Source: Candidatus Moraniibacteriota bacterium (lineage in GTDB: Bacteria > Patescibacteriota > Minisyncoccia > Moranbacterales > UBA1568). Taken from it: a stretch of DNA of 39,132 nucleotides. The stretch spans positions 1 through 39,132 of the forward strand of contig JAHFON010000008.1 of NCBI GenBank assembly GCA_023261695.1, written 5' to 3'. The translations under genes and the position numbers were made by a program. Shown here piece by piece: positions 1 through 6,313 of this stretch. Positions within the stretch are counted from its first letter, which is position 1. Every line of letters begins with the position of its first letter. A model generated the notes under the pieces. That model had not been told where the DNA came from, did no database searches, and saw nothing but the letters and a program-made list of their open reading frames with translations.

Positions 1-622
1 GTAAATCAGCGGCTGTTTTCGCGCCGATACCCGCCACGCCGGGAATGTTATCCGAGGCGTCACCGGCCAAACCTTTGTAATCCGGAATGCTTGACGGCCG
101 AAAGCCGTATTTCTCCTCTACCGCTTTTTCATCATAGAGCACCGTGTCTTTGATGCCTTTGCGAAGCGTGAAAACTTTGACGCGCGGCGTGACTAATTGC
201 AAAGCGTCGTTATCACCCGTTACGATAATCACTTCCACATTTTGTTTTTCTGCCTGTCTGGCTAATGTCCCGATAATGTCATCTGCCTCAAAGCCGGCTT
301 GCTCATATATCGGAATATTGAAAGTTTGCGTCAGCGCCTTGACGCGGGGAATCTGCGCGTACAGATCGTCTGGCGCCTTCACGCGCGTCGCCTTATAATC
401 CGTGAATTGCTTGTGTCGAAAGGTCGGTCCCTCCAAATCAAAAGACGCCGCGATATATTCCGGATGAAATTTCTCCAGCACCGACAAAAGCGTCAGCGTA
501 TATCCGTACACAGCGTTCACCAGCTCTCCTTTTTTAGTAGTAAGCGGCGGCAGAGCGTGATACGCCCGATGAATAAGCGCGTTTCCGTCAATGAGAACCA
601 GTTTTTTTCTTTTAGATTCCAT
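1..622 (-). CDS. polA: DNA polymerase I 5'-3' exonuclease domain (partial)
   Basis: The N-terminal 207 residues of a FEN/5'-3' exonuclease domain, running off the left edge. Visible motifs are the N-terminal metal-site segment LIDGNALIHRAYHA (about residues 10-23), the acidic FEADDIIGTLA segment, TGDNDALQLV, and the start of the helix-hairpin-helix region, GDASDNIPGVAGIGAKTA. These are the signatures of the nuclease that removes RNA primers and flaps. The start is the ATG at 620-622, just inside a short divergent intergenic region shared with the toxin gene. Because the gene is cut, full-length DNA polymerase I cannot be told from a stand-alone exonuclease; polA is the commoner form and is inferred. 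Confidence 0.88.
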   Translation of the reverse strand, partial: MESKRKKLVLIDGNALIHRAYHALPPLTTKKGELVNAVYGYTLTLLSVLEKFHPEYIAASFDLEGPTFRHKQFTDYKATRVKAPDDLYAQIPRVKALTQTFNIPIYEQAGFEADDIIGTLARQAEKQNVEVIIVTGDNDALQLVTPRVKVFTLRKGIKDTVLYDEKAVEEKYGFRPSSIPDYKGLAGDASDNIPGVAGIGAKTAADL

Positions 623-652
623 AAATAAATTATATCATGCCTGTTTCAAGGC

Positions 653-690
653 TTGACAGGAAAGCAGGAAGATATACAATGTATATATAC
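653..690 (+). promoter_or_regulatory. Promoter and probable autoregulatory operator of the toxin-antitoxin pair
   Basis: TTGACA (653-658), a 16-base spacer and TACAAT (675-680) form a near-consensus sigma70-type promoter. The -10 box sits inside the inverted repeat TATAC-AAT-GTATA (673-685), and the 10-base palindrome GTATATATAC (681-690) follows directly. Toxin-antitoxin operons of this type are normally repressed by the antitoxin's ribbon-helix-helix domain at such sites. The toxin ATG at 693 leaves almost no leader. The promoter is read from sequence; the operator role is inferred. Confidence 0.6.
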
Positions 691-692
691 GT

Positions 693-953
693 ATGAGGTA
701 CATTAATTGGAACCCCGAAAAAAATAAAAAACTGATTAGGGAGCGCGGGGTATCTTTTGAGATCTGCCTCGTTAAAATAGAGCAGGAAGACATTTTAGAC
801 ATTCTTGAAAATCATAACTACCCTCGTCAAAAAATATTTGTTTTGGAAATTGAAGGATACGCGTACCTCGTGCCATTTGTGGAAACCAAAGAAGAAATAT
901 TCCTAAAGACTATCATCCCAAGCCGAAAATTTACCAAACGATATTTAAAATAA
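693..953 (+). CDS. BrnT-like toxin of a type II toxin-antitoxin system
   Basis: An 86-residue basic protein with the layout of the BrnT family, small ribonuclease toxins with a RelE-like fold. It opens with the typical NWNPEKNKKLIRERGVSFE segment, has a central PRQKIFVLEIEGYAYLVPFV strand pair, and ends in KTIIPSRKFTKRYL. The last motif, with its Arg and Lys residues, is typical of the family. It lies 6 bases upstream of a CopG/BrnA-like gene, the usual toxin-first order for brnTA. The product probably cleaves RNA when the antitoxin is lost. Its proximity to the restriction-modification genes suits a defence island, though the pair has its own promoter. Confidence 0.8.
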   Translation: MRYINWNPEKNKKLIRERGVSFEICLVKIEQEDILDILENHNYPRQKIFVLEIEGYAYLVPFVETKEEIFLKTIIPSRKFTKRYLK

Positions 954-959
954 CCAATT

Positions 960-1220
960 ATGACAAAACACTTGATCACCGAAAAAGAAGAACGGTCAAT
1001 TCTTTCCGCGGCGGAGCGAGGAAGGTTTAAGTCAGTTAAAAATCTCAAAAAACACGCCGGGTTCTATTCGGCGGTAGCCAAAAGAACGCTTGAAAAAAAG
1101 AAGGTGATCACGATACGTTTATCGGAACTTGACCTCTTAAAACTTAAGGCCCGCGCCGTGGCAGAAGGTGTTCCTTATCAAACGCTTATTTCCGCGTCGG
1201 TGCACAAGTTCGTACAGTAG
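960..1220 (+). CDS. CopG/BrnA-like antitoxin
   Basis: An 86-residue protein whose C-terminal half (about 48-86) matches the ribbon-helix-helix pattern of CopG/BrnA antitoxins: a TIRLSELDLLKLKARAVAEG strand-helix followed by VPYQTLISASVHKFV. The PYQTLI segment is highly characteristic of antitoxins paired with BrnT-like toxins. The N-terminal half is charged and probably wraps the toxin. Translation is likely coupled to the toxin, with 6 bases between stop and start. It is expected to neutralise the toxin and to repress the shared promoter upstream. The gene ends 48 bases before the convergent tsaE stop. Confidence 0.82.
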   Translation: MTKHLITEKEERSILSAAERGRFKSVKNLKKHAGFYSAVAKRTLEKKKVITIRLSELDLLKLKARAVAEGVPYQTLISASVHKFVQ

Positions 1221-1268
1221 CCACCCACCAATAACAACACTTGAGACCACCCTAGCGCCAAAAAACTT

Positions 1269-1712
1269 CTATAAAAACCCGCGCCTTATAATGATTTCCC
1301 TCTCATTTTCTTCTTTAGAAATGAAATTTATACAAATGGCTTCACGCGAGATCAGATTTTTCACGCGCTCCGGCCACTCCAGAAGTACAACGCCTCGTTG
1401 GTCCGCGCACCATTCCGTGAAACCGATAGCTGTCAAATCTGGAGCTGACACACGATACGCGTCAACGTGGTAGACGCGTTCTATACCGTTAACCGGCGCG
1501 GGTAAATCGTACTGTTTCATAATCACAAATGTCGGACTAGTATAAGGACGAGTGGCGCCCAGACTTTCTAAAAAACCTTGCACGAAAGTCGTTTTGCCAG
1601 CTCCCAAATCTCCGGACAAACACACCAGCGCGCCCTGGCGAATTTCTCGCGCCAATTTTTTCCCGAGGTTTCTCGTCTCTTCGGCAGAGTGAGTCAGAAA
1701 AGTTTTCGGCAT
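1269..1712 (-). CDS. tsaE: tRNA threonylcarbamoyladenosine biosynthesis ATPase TsaE
   Basis: A 147-residue P-loop protein of the TsaE family, which works with TsaB and TsaD to make the t6A37 modification on ANN-decoding tRNAs. The Walker A motif GDLGAGKTT lies at residues 34-42. It is followed by YTSPTFVIMKQY, the family's conserved SPT(F/Y) segment, and HVDAYRVSAPDLTAIGF. The ATG at 1710-1712 gives the usual MPKTF-like start; an in-frame ATG seven codons upstream would lengthen the overlap with the neighbouring gene and is less likely. The start overlaps the 3' end of the upstream gene by 19 bases, suggesting coupled translation. tsaB and tsaD are not in the window. Confidence 0.93.
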   Translation of the reverse strand: MPKTFLTHSAEETRNLGKKLAREIRQGALVCLSGDLGAGKTTFVQGFLESLGATRPYTSPTFVIMKQYDLPAPVNGIERVYHVDAYRVSAPDLTAIGFTEWCADQRGVVLLEWPERVKNLISREAICINFISKEENEREIIIRRGFL

Positions 1713-2059
1713 AAATAAATTTCGATAGCCCATCCATACTCTTGCGATAAATTAGCTAAATAAGTGGATGCTTGTGATGATGACATTTTATGTGGCAATA
1801 TGCATTGAAATTGGCAATTGCCAACCCAGGTAAAACCAAGCTTATTAAATAAGCTGTATTCCAATATATTTTCCGCTTCTGAATACTCTGTATATCCGGA
1901 AGCTTGGCTATTTCCCGACCAGTCACTAATTCCAATTGTGCAATAATAAGCTTCATTTGTTTCAGCTCCAACTGTTAGCTCGGCAGTAAAAGAAAGCGCC
2001 ACCGCATCATTCCGGGAAAAATCATCGCCATATTCATTTTTTGTGATTATAAGATTCAT
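1694..2059 (-). CDS. Small acidic protein of unknown function
   Basis: A 121-residue protein I do not recognise. It is acidic, has no signal peptide or membrane segment, and predicts as mixed alpha/beta with aromatic residues near the centre (YYCTIGISDWSG, FTWVGNCQFQC). Size, charge and strand-rich N-terminus recall contact-dependent immunity proteins such as the Imm8 group, but no diagnostic motif is present, so this is only a guess. It has its own strong, nearly leaderless promoter (2067-2095) and overlaps tsaE by 19 bases, so tsaE is probably expressed from it. It starts at the island boundary and may be part of the accessory cargo. Confidence 0.6.
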   Translation of the reverse strand: MNLIITKNEYGDDFSRNDAVALSFTAELTVGAETNEAYYCTIGISDWSGNSQASGYTEYSEAENILEYSLFNKLGFTWVGNCQFQCILPHKMSSSQASTYLANLSQEYGWAIEIYLCRKLF

Positions 2060-2066
2060 ACCTCAT

Positions 2067-2095
2067 AGTATAAAAGATTAAAGGTCATTTGTCAA
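2067..2095 (-). promoter_or_regulatory. Promoter for the small acidic gene and tsaE
   Basis: Read on the minus strand, TTGACA (2095-2090), exactly 17 bases, then TATACT (2072-2067): a near-perfect sigma70-type promoter. The start codon at 2059 would lie only about one to three bases after the expected transcription start, so the mRNA is close to leaderless. Confidence 0.7.
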
Positions 2096-2124
2096 TGTTG
2101 GCTTACTTGAAACATTTTCCTGAC

Positions 2125-2133
2125 TTATCCACA
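2125..2133 (+). promoter_or_regulatory. Perfect DnaA-box sequence upstream of the LexA-like operon
   Basis: TTATCCACA matches the strict DnaA box. It lies between two divergent promoters, about 11 bases upstream of the -35 box of the eight-gene operon and about 25 kb from the likely origin. An isolated box can regulate transcription, but a single 9-mer can also occur by chance. Confidence 0.4.
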
Positions 2134-2143
2134 GGTGCAGTTA

Positions 2144-2172
2144 TTGACTTAAGACTATTTGTTCGGTATTAT
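2144..2172 (+). promoter_or_regulatory. Promoter of the LexA-like / Ntn hydrolase / restriction-modification operon
   Basis: TTGACT (2144-2149), a 17-base spacer and TATTAT (2167-2172). The ATG at 2181 is only 8 bases after the -10 box, so the transcript is close to leaderless. No comparably good promoter was noticed between the following genes, which are separated by 1 to 27 bases, so this is the likely promoter for the run up to 7374. Confidence 0.62.
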
Positions 2173-2180
2173 TTAGACAT

Positions 2181-2555
2181 ATGAAACAGATTACAAATCG
2201 ACAAAGGGAAGTTTTAAATGAGATTTATAATTTAACTCAACGGGGATTGCCACCGACTTTTGCCGAACTTAGAAAAAAATTAGGCATTTCTTCAAATCAA
2301 ACTATTAAAGATTTTATCATTGCTCTTTCTGTTAAGGGATATGTCAAACAAGAGAGTCGCAAAGCGAGAGCAATTATGATTAGTGAAAAGGGGTTTGAGG
2401 AAATTAATGATTCTAATAAAGAAACTAAATTTATTCCTGATTTCAATCCTATTGCAAGTCAGTCTTTAGGTAAATCATTTCAAGATTTAAACAATAGTTC
2501 AAGTTTTTCGGAGAATACACATGAATATAATAATCCGTTAAAATTTAATTACTAA
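2181..2555 (+). CDS. LexA-type winged-helix DNA-binding protein lacking the S24 peptidase
   Basis: A 124-residue protein. Residues 3-68 match the LexA N-terminal domain: TNRQREVLNEIYNLTQRGLP, then PPTFAELRKKLGISSNQTIKD (recognition helix region), then LSVKGYVKQESRKARAIMI (wing). In true LexA the autocleavage peptidase with its Ser-Lys dyad follows. Here the rest is about 50 polar, Asn/Ser-rich residues with no peptidase motif, and the protein stops. It should bind DNA but not self-cleave. It is the first gene of a packed operon and is probably its regulator, analogous to restriction-modification controller proteins. Its operator was not identified. The next gene starts 13 bases after its stop. 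Confidence 0.8.
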   Translation: MKQITNRQREVLNEIYNLTQRGLPPTFAELRKKLGISSNQTIKDFIIALSVKGYVKQESRKARAIMISEKGFEEINDSNKETKFIPDFNPIASQSLGKSFQDLNNSSSFSENTHEYNNPLKFNY

Positions 2556-2568
2556 TTTCTCAAAAATT

Positions 2569-3495
2569 ATGTCATTAGCAATAAACACAACGACCCCGGA
2601 GGGTATTGTTTTGGCAGCTGACAGTCGACAATCATATCGAAACAGGAAAGGCGTTTCGCGAATCGGTTCGGACGCCGCAACAAAACTATTTTTAATAAAC
2701 AATAGAATCGGAGTTGCGGTAACTGGCCTGGCATTTTTGCAAGAAAATGGCATTCCGAAAAACATCAGCAAGTTTATTGAACAATTCAAAAGAGAGGTGG
2801 ATGTGGAAAATTTATCAGTTAAAGATGTGGCGAAAAAATTACATTACATTTTTGACAAAAGATTGAATTGGCAAGAACAATTGGAAAAATTGCCGGAACA
2901 GATTAAAACTAATTTCAAAAATCAAGGTCTGGAAATTACGGAAATAAACAAAGAACAGTATGACTTAAAATTTAAATTTAAAGATCAATCGGGAAATGTT
3001 AAAGATGGCGTGGCGGGAATTGATGGGCTGGTTTTATTCGTTGCCGGATATAACGCAGATGGTTCTCATGAAGTTTATAATGTATATGTGCCTGGTGAAA
3101 TTATAAAAAGACGCGATAGCAATCAGAAAGGTATAGAATATGGCGCCAATTGGATTGGACAGACTGATGTGGTGTCAAGAATTGTAAAAGGTTGGGATCC
3201 AAGAATTTTAAATGCTCCTTTTGTGAGTGAAGCTACAAAACAAAAAGGACAGCCAGAAGTTGAAAAACAGCTTAATGGATTGGAATACGCAATTAATTGG
3301 GGCGCTATGACCTTGCAAGACGCAGTTGATTTTACTGTTCTTGCTATTCAAACAACCTCGGCGATGCAAAGATTTTCCGATGGCATCCAAGCTGATCCTG
3401 GCGATATGCCAGGCGTGGGCGGACCAGTGGATGTTTTGGTTATTATGCCAGATGGTCCGAAATGGATTCAGAAAAAGGAGTTAATAGTTGAATAA
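2569..3495 (+). CDS. Stand-alone proteasome-fold Ntn hydrolase with predicted Ser2 nucleophile
   Basis: A 308-residue protein with the proteasome beta/Anbu pattern. GIVLAADSR (12-20) aligns with the strand and turn carrying Asp17 of proteasome beta subunits, making Asp18 the equivalent. TKLF (38-41) matches the KLF segment with catalytic Lys33, giving Lys39. VAVTGLAF matches the Gly47 strand. GLVLFVAGYNADGSHEVYNV matches the second sheet, and MTLQDAVDFTVLAI followed by GVGGPVDVLVI (282-292) matches the C-terminal half. By register, mature residue 1 is Ser2, which would be exposed by methionine removal; no propeptide is present. Canonical proteasomes use Thr. There is an insertion of about 60 residues (roughly 95-150), and no ATPase partner is nearby. 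Fold assignment is confident; activity and substrate are unknown. It follows a LexA-type regulator and precedes an unknown and a membrane protein. Confidence 0.8.
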   Translation: MSLAINTTTPEGIVLAADSRQSYRNRKGVSRIGSDAATKLFLINNRIGVAVTGLAFLQENGIPKNISKFIEQFKREVDVENLSVKDVAKKLHYIFDKRLNWQEQLEKLPEQIKTNFKNQGLEITEINKEQYDLKFKFKDQSGNVKDGVAGIDGLVLFVAGYNADGSHEVYNVYVPGEIIKRRDSNQKGIEYGANWIGQTDVVSRIVKGWDPRILNAPFVSEATKQKGQPEVEKQLNGLEYAINWGAMTLQDAVDFTVLAIQTTSAMQRFSDGIQADPGDMPGVGGPVDVLVIMPDGPKWIQKKELIVE

Positions 3496-3514
3496 AAAAG
3501 TATAAAAAAATATT

Positions 3515-4216
3515 ATGGAAACAAAAATTAGAAAAATTCAAACAGCAATTTTCACAAAGAATTTTAATATTTCGAATGATCTTGATCGCGCTGCTTTGTT
3601 AACTGAAATTAATAATCATGCCGATGCTATTTTTGATGGTGTGCCTACGCAGCTTCCGATTCCTAATGATGTGCCGCCAGAAATTCCGAGATTTATATTA
3701 AACAGTGCTGACGGAAGATTCAATTGTCATATTGCGCTTTCCAGAGTAGATATTTTTTATAATGTTCCAGTAGATTATGCCGGAACTTGTGAAGAATTAT
3801 TCGAAACGCAGCGAACAAATATTCAGAATATCTTTACTTTTTTAGTCGGTAAAGACATCGTCGTGAATCGTATTGGATTTATTACAATTGCTGAAGAAAT
3901 ATTGGAATCAGCAGATGGCAGCGGCCTTGCTTATTTGAAAGGAAGCTTCATCCAAAGTGATAAATTCAGCAAGCCTAAGGAATTAATATTTAATTACAAT
4001 CGCTCAGGCAGATCGGAAAATTTCGACATGAATAATCTGATTACCGTTAGCGCGAATGAAAAAGTGAACACAAAGATACTATTACAGACAGATATAAATA
4101 CCACTGCTGAAATAATAAACGCTGACACAAATTTTAATGTAGAGAATTTCAATGAAATTATTAATTACGTTGTTAGAGAAACAAAAGGATTTTTGGATGG
4201 TTTTCCAAATATATAA
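3515..4216 (+). CDS. Unknown protein of the Ntn hydrolase cassette
   Basis: A 233-residue soluble protein without signal peptide or membrane helices. The N-terminus (METKIRKIQTAIFTKNFNIS) and a segment PPEIPRFILNSADGRFNCHI are followed by a strand-rich stretch with VVNRIGFITIAEEIL and a C-terminal helix (VENFNEIINYVVRETKGFL). The order 'proline-rich strand, short dG turn, central RIGF strand, C-terminal helix' recalls the sporadically distributed TIGR04255 family, but the match is by layout only and I would not rely on it. It starts 19 bases after the Ntn hydrolase stop and ends 2 bases before the next start, so it is almost certainly co-expressed. It could be a sensor, substrate or inhibitor of the hydrolase. 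Confidence 0.7.
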   Translation: METKIRKIQTAIFTKNFNISNDLDRAALLTEINNHADAIFDGVPTQLPIPNDVPPEIPRFILNSADGRFNCHIALSRVDIFYNVPVDYAGTCEELFETQRTNIQNIFTFLVGKDIVVNRIGFITIAEEILESADGSGLAYLKGSFIQSDKFSKPKELIFNYNRSGRSENFDMNNLITVSANEKVNTKILLQTDINTTAEIINADTNFNVENFNEIINYVVRETKGFLDGFPNI

Positions 4217-4218
4217 TT

Positions 4219-4746
4219 ATGGCTAAGAAAAAAGGACAAAACAATTTAAACCAATCTTTCAGTAACACAGATGCGCCTATTGAATCCTCAGCTGCTACAC
4301 CTCCAGCTCAGCCACTCAACACAGCGGATCAAGCTTTTCAATTAGCAACTTCTAATAAAAAGGAGCTTGATCAGATAAGAGAGGATGCCGATCATCCACA
4401 ATGGGCTAAAGATTTAATAAAATCCCAAGCCTCTTTGAATAGAGTTATTAAAATCAGCTTATGGCTTTGTTTGCTAATTCTTTTGATTTTAATTTTTGCT
4501 TTTGTTTTATTATCAGTGTTTCAAATCAACAATCTCTTTAGTATTTTGGAAGATATAAGAAATAGTGAAAATATGGAAATCAATGCTGATTTATTGGCTC
4601 AATTTAATCAGTTATTTTTTTATTGTAGAAATATTGCAAATTTTCTCGGTTCTATTATAGGTGCATTTGGAATTGTTGGTCTCTTTATGGTTATCATAAT
4701 AAAAGTTTCTGAAAAATTTACGGCTAGCTTTAAAACTAAGAAGTAA
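4219..4746 (+). CDS. Two-helix membrane protein of the Ntn hydrolase cassette
   Basis: A 175-residue protein. The first 55 residues are polar and low in complexity (Asn, Gln, Pro, Ala), followed by a charged helix. A hydrophobic helix lies at about 74-99 (SLWLCLLILLILIFAFVLL), a loop of about 35 residues follows, and a second helix lies at about 140-163 (SIIGAFGIVGLFMVIIIKV). It ends in a basic tail. Two-helix membrane proteins beside regulators or proteases often act as membrane effectors in defence modules, but no family was recognised and this role is inference. It begins 2 bases after the preceding stop. Confidence 0.72.
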   Translation: MAKKKGQNNLNQSFSNTDAPIESSAATPPAQPLNTADQAFQLATSNKKELDQIREDADHPQWAKDLIKSQASLNRVIKISLWLCLLILLILIFAFVLLSVFQINNLFSILEDIRNSENMEINADLLAQFNQLFFYCRNIANFLGSIIGAFGIVGLFMVIIIKVSEKFTASFKTKK

Positions 4747-4773
4747 GCTTGTGAAAATTAAAATCATACAAAT

Positions 4774-5745
4774 ATGACACAAAAAACATTAGAAAATTTT
4801 GCTTTGAAGCTTAATGTGCATCCTATCCATTTAAGGGTGTTTATGTCGAATAATAAAAATATTTCGAGTGAAAATTTGGAATCTGCTTATGCGAACTTTT
4901 CAGATGAAAGCCCAAAGCCATTTGTGAAATGGGTTGGCGGGAAACGACAATTACTGAAACAATTTAGGGACATGAATTTATACCCGCCATTTGGTTTTAA
5001 TCCGGAGACGGCGACTTATTTTGAGCCATTTGTTGGCGGGGGCGCAATGTTTTTTGATTTGCTTCCACAGAGAGCTGCTTTGTCAGATATGAATAATGAA
5101 TTAGTGATTACTTATAACGTTATAAAAACAGATGTTGATTTATTAGTAAAGAAATTAAAAGAGCATCAAAAAAAGAACACTAAAGAATATTTCTTGAAAG
5201 TAAGAGCGCAGGATATAACAAGGCTTTCTGATGTGAATATCGCTGCCCGATTTATTTATTTGAATCGAACTGGATTTAATGGGTTGTATAGAGTGAATAA
5301 TAGTGGTCAATTTAATGTGCCGTTTGGAGACAATAAAAATCCGCTTATTTGTGATGAGAAGAATTTGAAAAAAATACACAGCGCTTTAAAAAATACGAAA
5401 ATTTTGCATCAGGATTATAAAAAAGTTTTAGAAAAAGCTAAGAAGGGAGATTTTGTATATTTCGATCCTCCCTATTATCCGGTCAATAAAACATCAGGCT
5501 TTACGAGTTATACCAAGGAGGGATTTTTAGAAAAGGAGCAGGAGGAATTGCGAAACACATTTGTTGAGCTTAACAAACGCGGATGTTTTGTAATGCTTTC
5601 AAATTCAGATACTAAATTTATAAATGAACTATATTCAGGATTGAGTAGTAAAATAAAAATACATAAAGTGGATGCGTCGCGCGCAATTAATTCTAATGGT
5701 TCCGGCAGGGGAAAAATAAAAGAGGTTGTTATAATAAATTATTAA
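4774..5745 (+). CDS. Dam/DpnM-type DNA adenine-N6 methyltransferase (D12 class)
   Basis: A 323-residue D12-class (alpha-type) adenine methyltransferase that uses S-adenosylmethionine. Motif X/I KWVGGK is at 52-57, EPFVGGG at 84-90, and motif IV DPPY at 231-234, followed by LSNSD (275-279). IYLNRTGFNGLYRVNNSGQFNVPFG (two short stretches of it are diagnostic) is the Dam-family target-recognition neighbourhood. Dam proteins usually begin near the KWxGGK motif; here about 48 extra residues precede it, rich in helix formers. A downstream ATG at residue 24 would shorten this. Sequence specificity is not readable; many relatives methylate GATC. It sits directly before a nuclease and a second methyltransferase. 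Confidence 0.9.
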   Translation: MTQKTLENFALKLNVHPIHLRVFMSNNKNISSENLESAYANFSDESPKPFVKWVGGKRQLLKQFRDMNLYPPFGFNPETATYFEPFVGGGAMFFDLLPQRAALSDMNNELVITYNVIKTDVDLLVKKLKEHQKKNTKEYFLKVRAQDITRLSDVNIAARFIYLNRTGFNGLYRVNNSGQFNVPFGDNKNPLICDEKNLKKIHSALKNTKILHQDYKKVLEKAKKGDFVYFDPPYYPVNKTSGFTSYTKEGFLEKEQEELRNTFVELNKRGCFVMLSNSDTKFINELYSGLSSKIKIHKVDASRAINSNGSGRGKIKEVVIINY

Positions 5746-5766
5746 TTTTTTTAACGAAATAACTTT

Positions 5767-6312
5767 ATGAAAAAAGATGGGATCGGCGGTGCAAATACGC
5801 AAACAGGCATAAATTTTGAGGGAAAAGTGGATTTACTTGAATTTTTAGATAAAAAAATTGAGGGCTATTCTGTTAAAAAAGCCAAGATTGGGCATGAAAT
5901 ATTTTATAATGGAAAAATGGTGGCGCAATCTTTCAGAAAACACGAATTGTATAAATTTCTATTAATCAGAGGAGTTGATTATAGAAAATATTTATCAAAA
6001 AAATTGCTTCCTGACGATGCGATTTATGTTATTAAAGAAAATACGCTTTTTATTATTGAAGTTAAATACCAGCAAGTCGCAGGCTCTGTTGATGAAAAAT
6101 TACAAACATGCGATTTCAAGCTTAAACAGTATAAAAAACTATTTTCAGAATTGAATTACGAAGTTGAGTATATTTATGTTTTAAGCGATTGGTTTAAGGA
6201 TGAAAGATATAAAGATACGTTGGAATATGTTATTGAAGTTGGTTGCAAATATTATTTTGAATATCTGCCTCTTCATAAGATTGGACTTCCAGTTCCCAAA
6301 GAGAGTAAATAA
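5767..6312 (+). CDS. Type II restriction endonuclease, PD-(D/E)XK fold
   Basis: A 181-residue protein between two DNA methyltransferases. The nuclease core is clear: Pro82-Asp83-Asp84, then a hydrophobic strand pair and Glu98-Val99-Lys100 (LFIIEVKYQ), i.e. PD-x(n)-ExK. The N-terminus GIGGANTQTGINFE (5-18) carries a Gly-rich start and a Glu that in several small restriction enzymes contributes to the active site. The C-terminal half (VEYIYVLSDWF, then YFEYLPLHKIG) completes a small alpha/beta fold. Recognition sequence cannot be deduced. It is short for the class but appears intact. It is followed, one base later, by the start of the second methyltransferase. Confidence 0.83.
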   Translation: MKKDGIGGANTQTGINFEGKVDLLEFLDKKIEGYSVKKAKIGHEIFYNGKMVAQSFRKHELYKFLLIRGVDYRKYLSKKLLPDDAIYVIKENTLFIIEVKYQQVAGSVDEKLQTCDFKLKQYKKLFSELNYEVEYIYVLSDWFKDERYKDTLEYVIEVGCKYYFEYLPLHKIGLPVPKESK

Positions 6313-6313
6313 A

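Noticed and set aside
5145-5400. Possible recoding of TGA as an amino acid
   Set aside because: TGA ends rnpA and the PH-domain gene exactly at overlaps with the next ATG, so it works as a stop here.
6200-6313. Upstream in-frame start of the second methyltransferase
   Set aside because: It would overlap the nuclease gene by over 100 bases, and the extra residues do not resemble the family; the ATG at 6314 fits.
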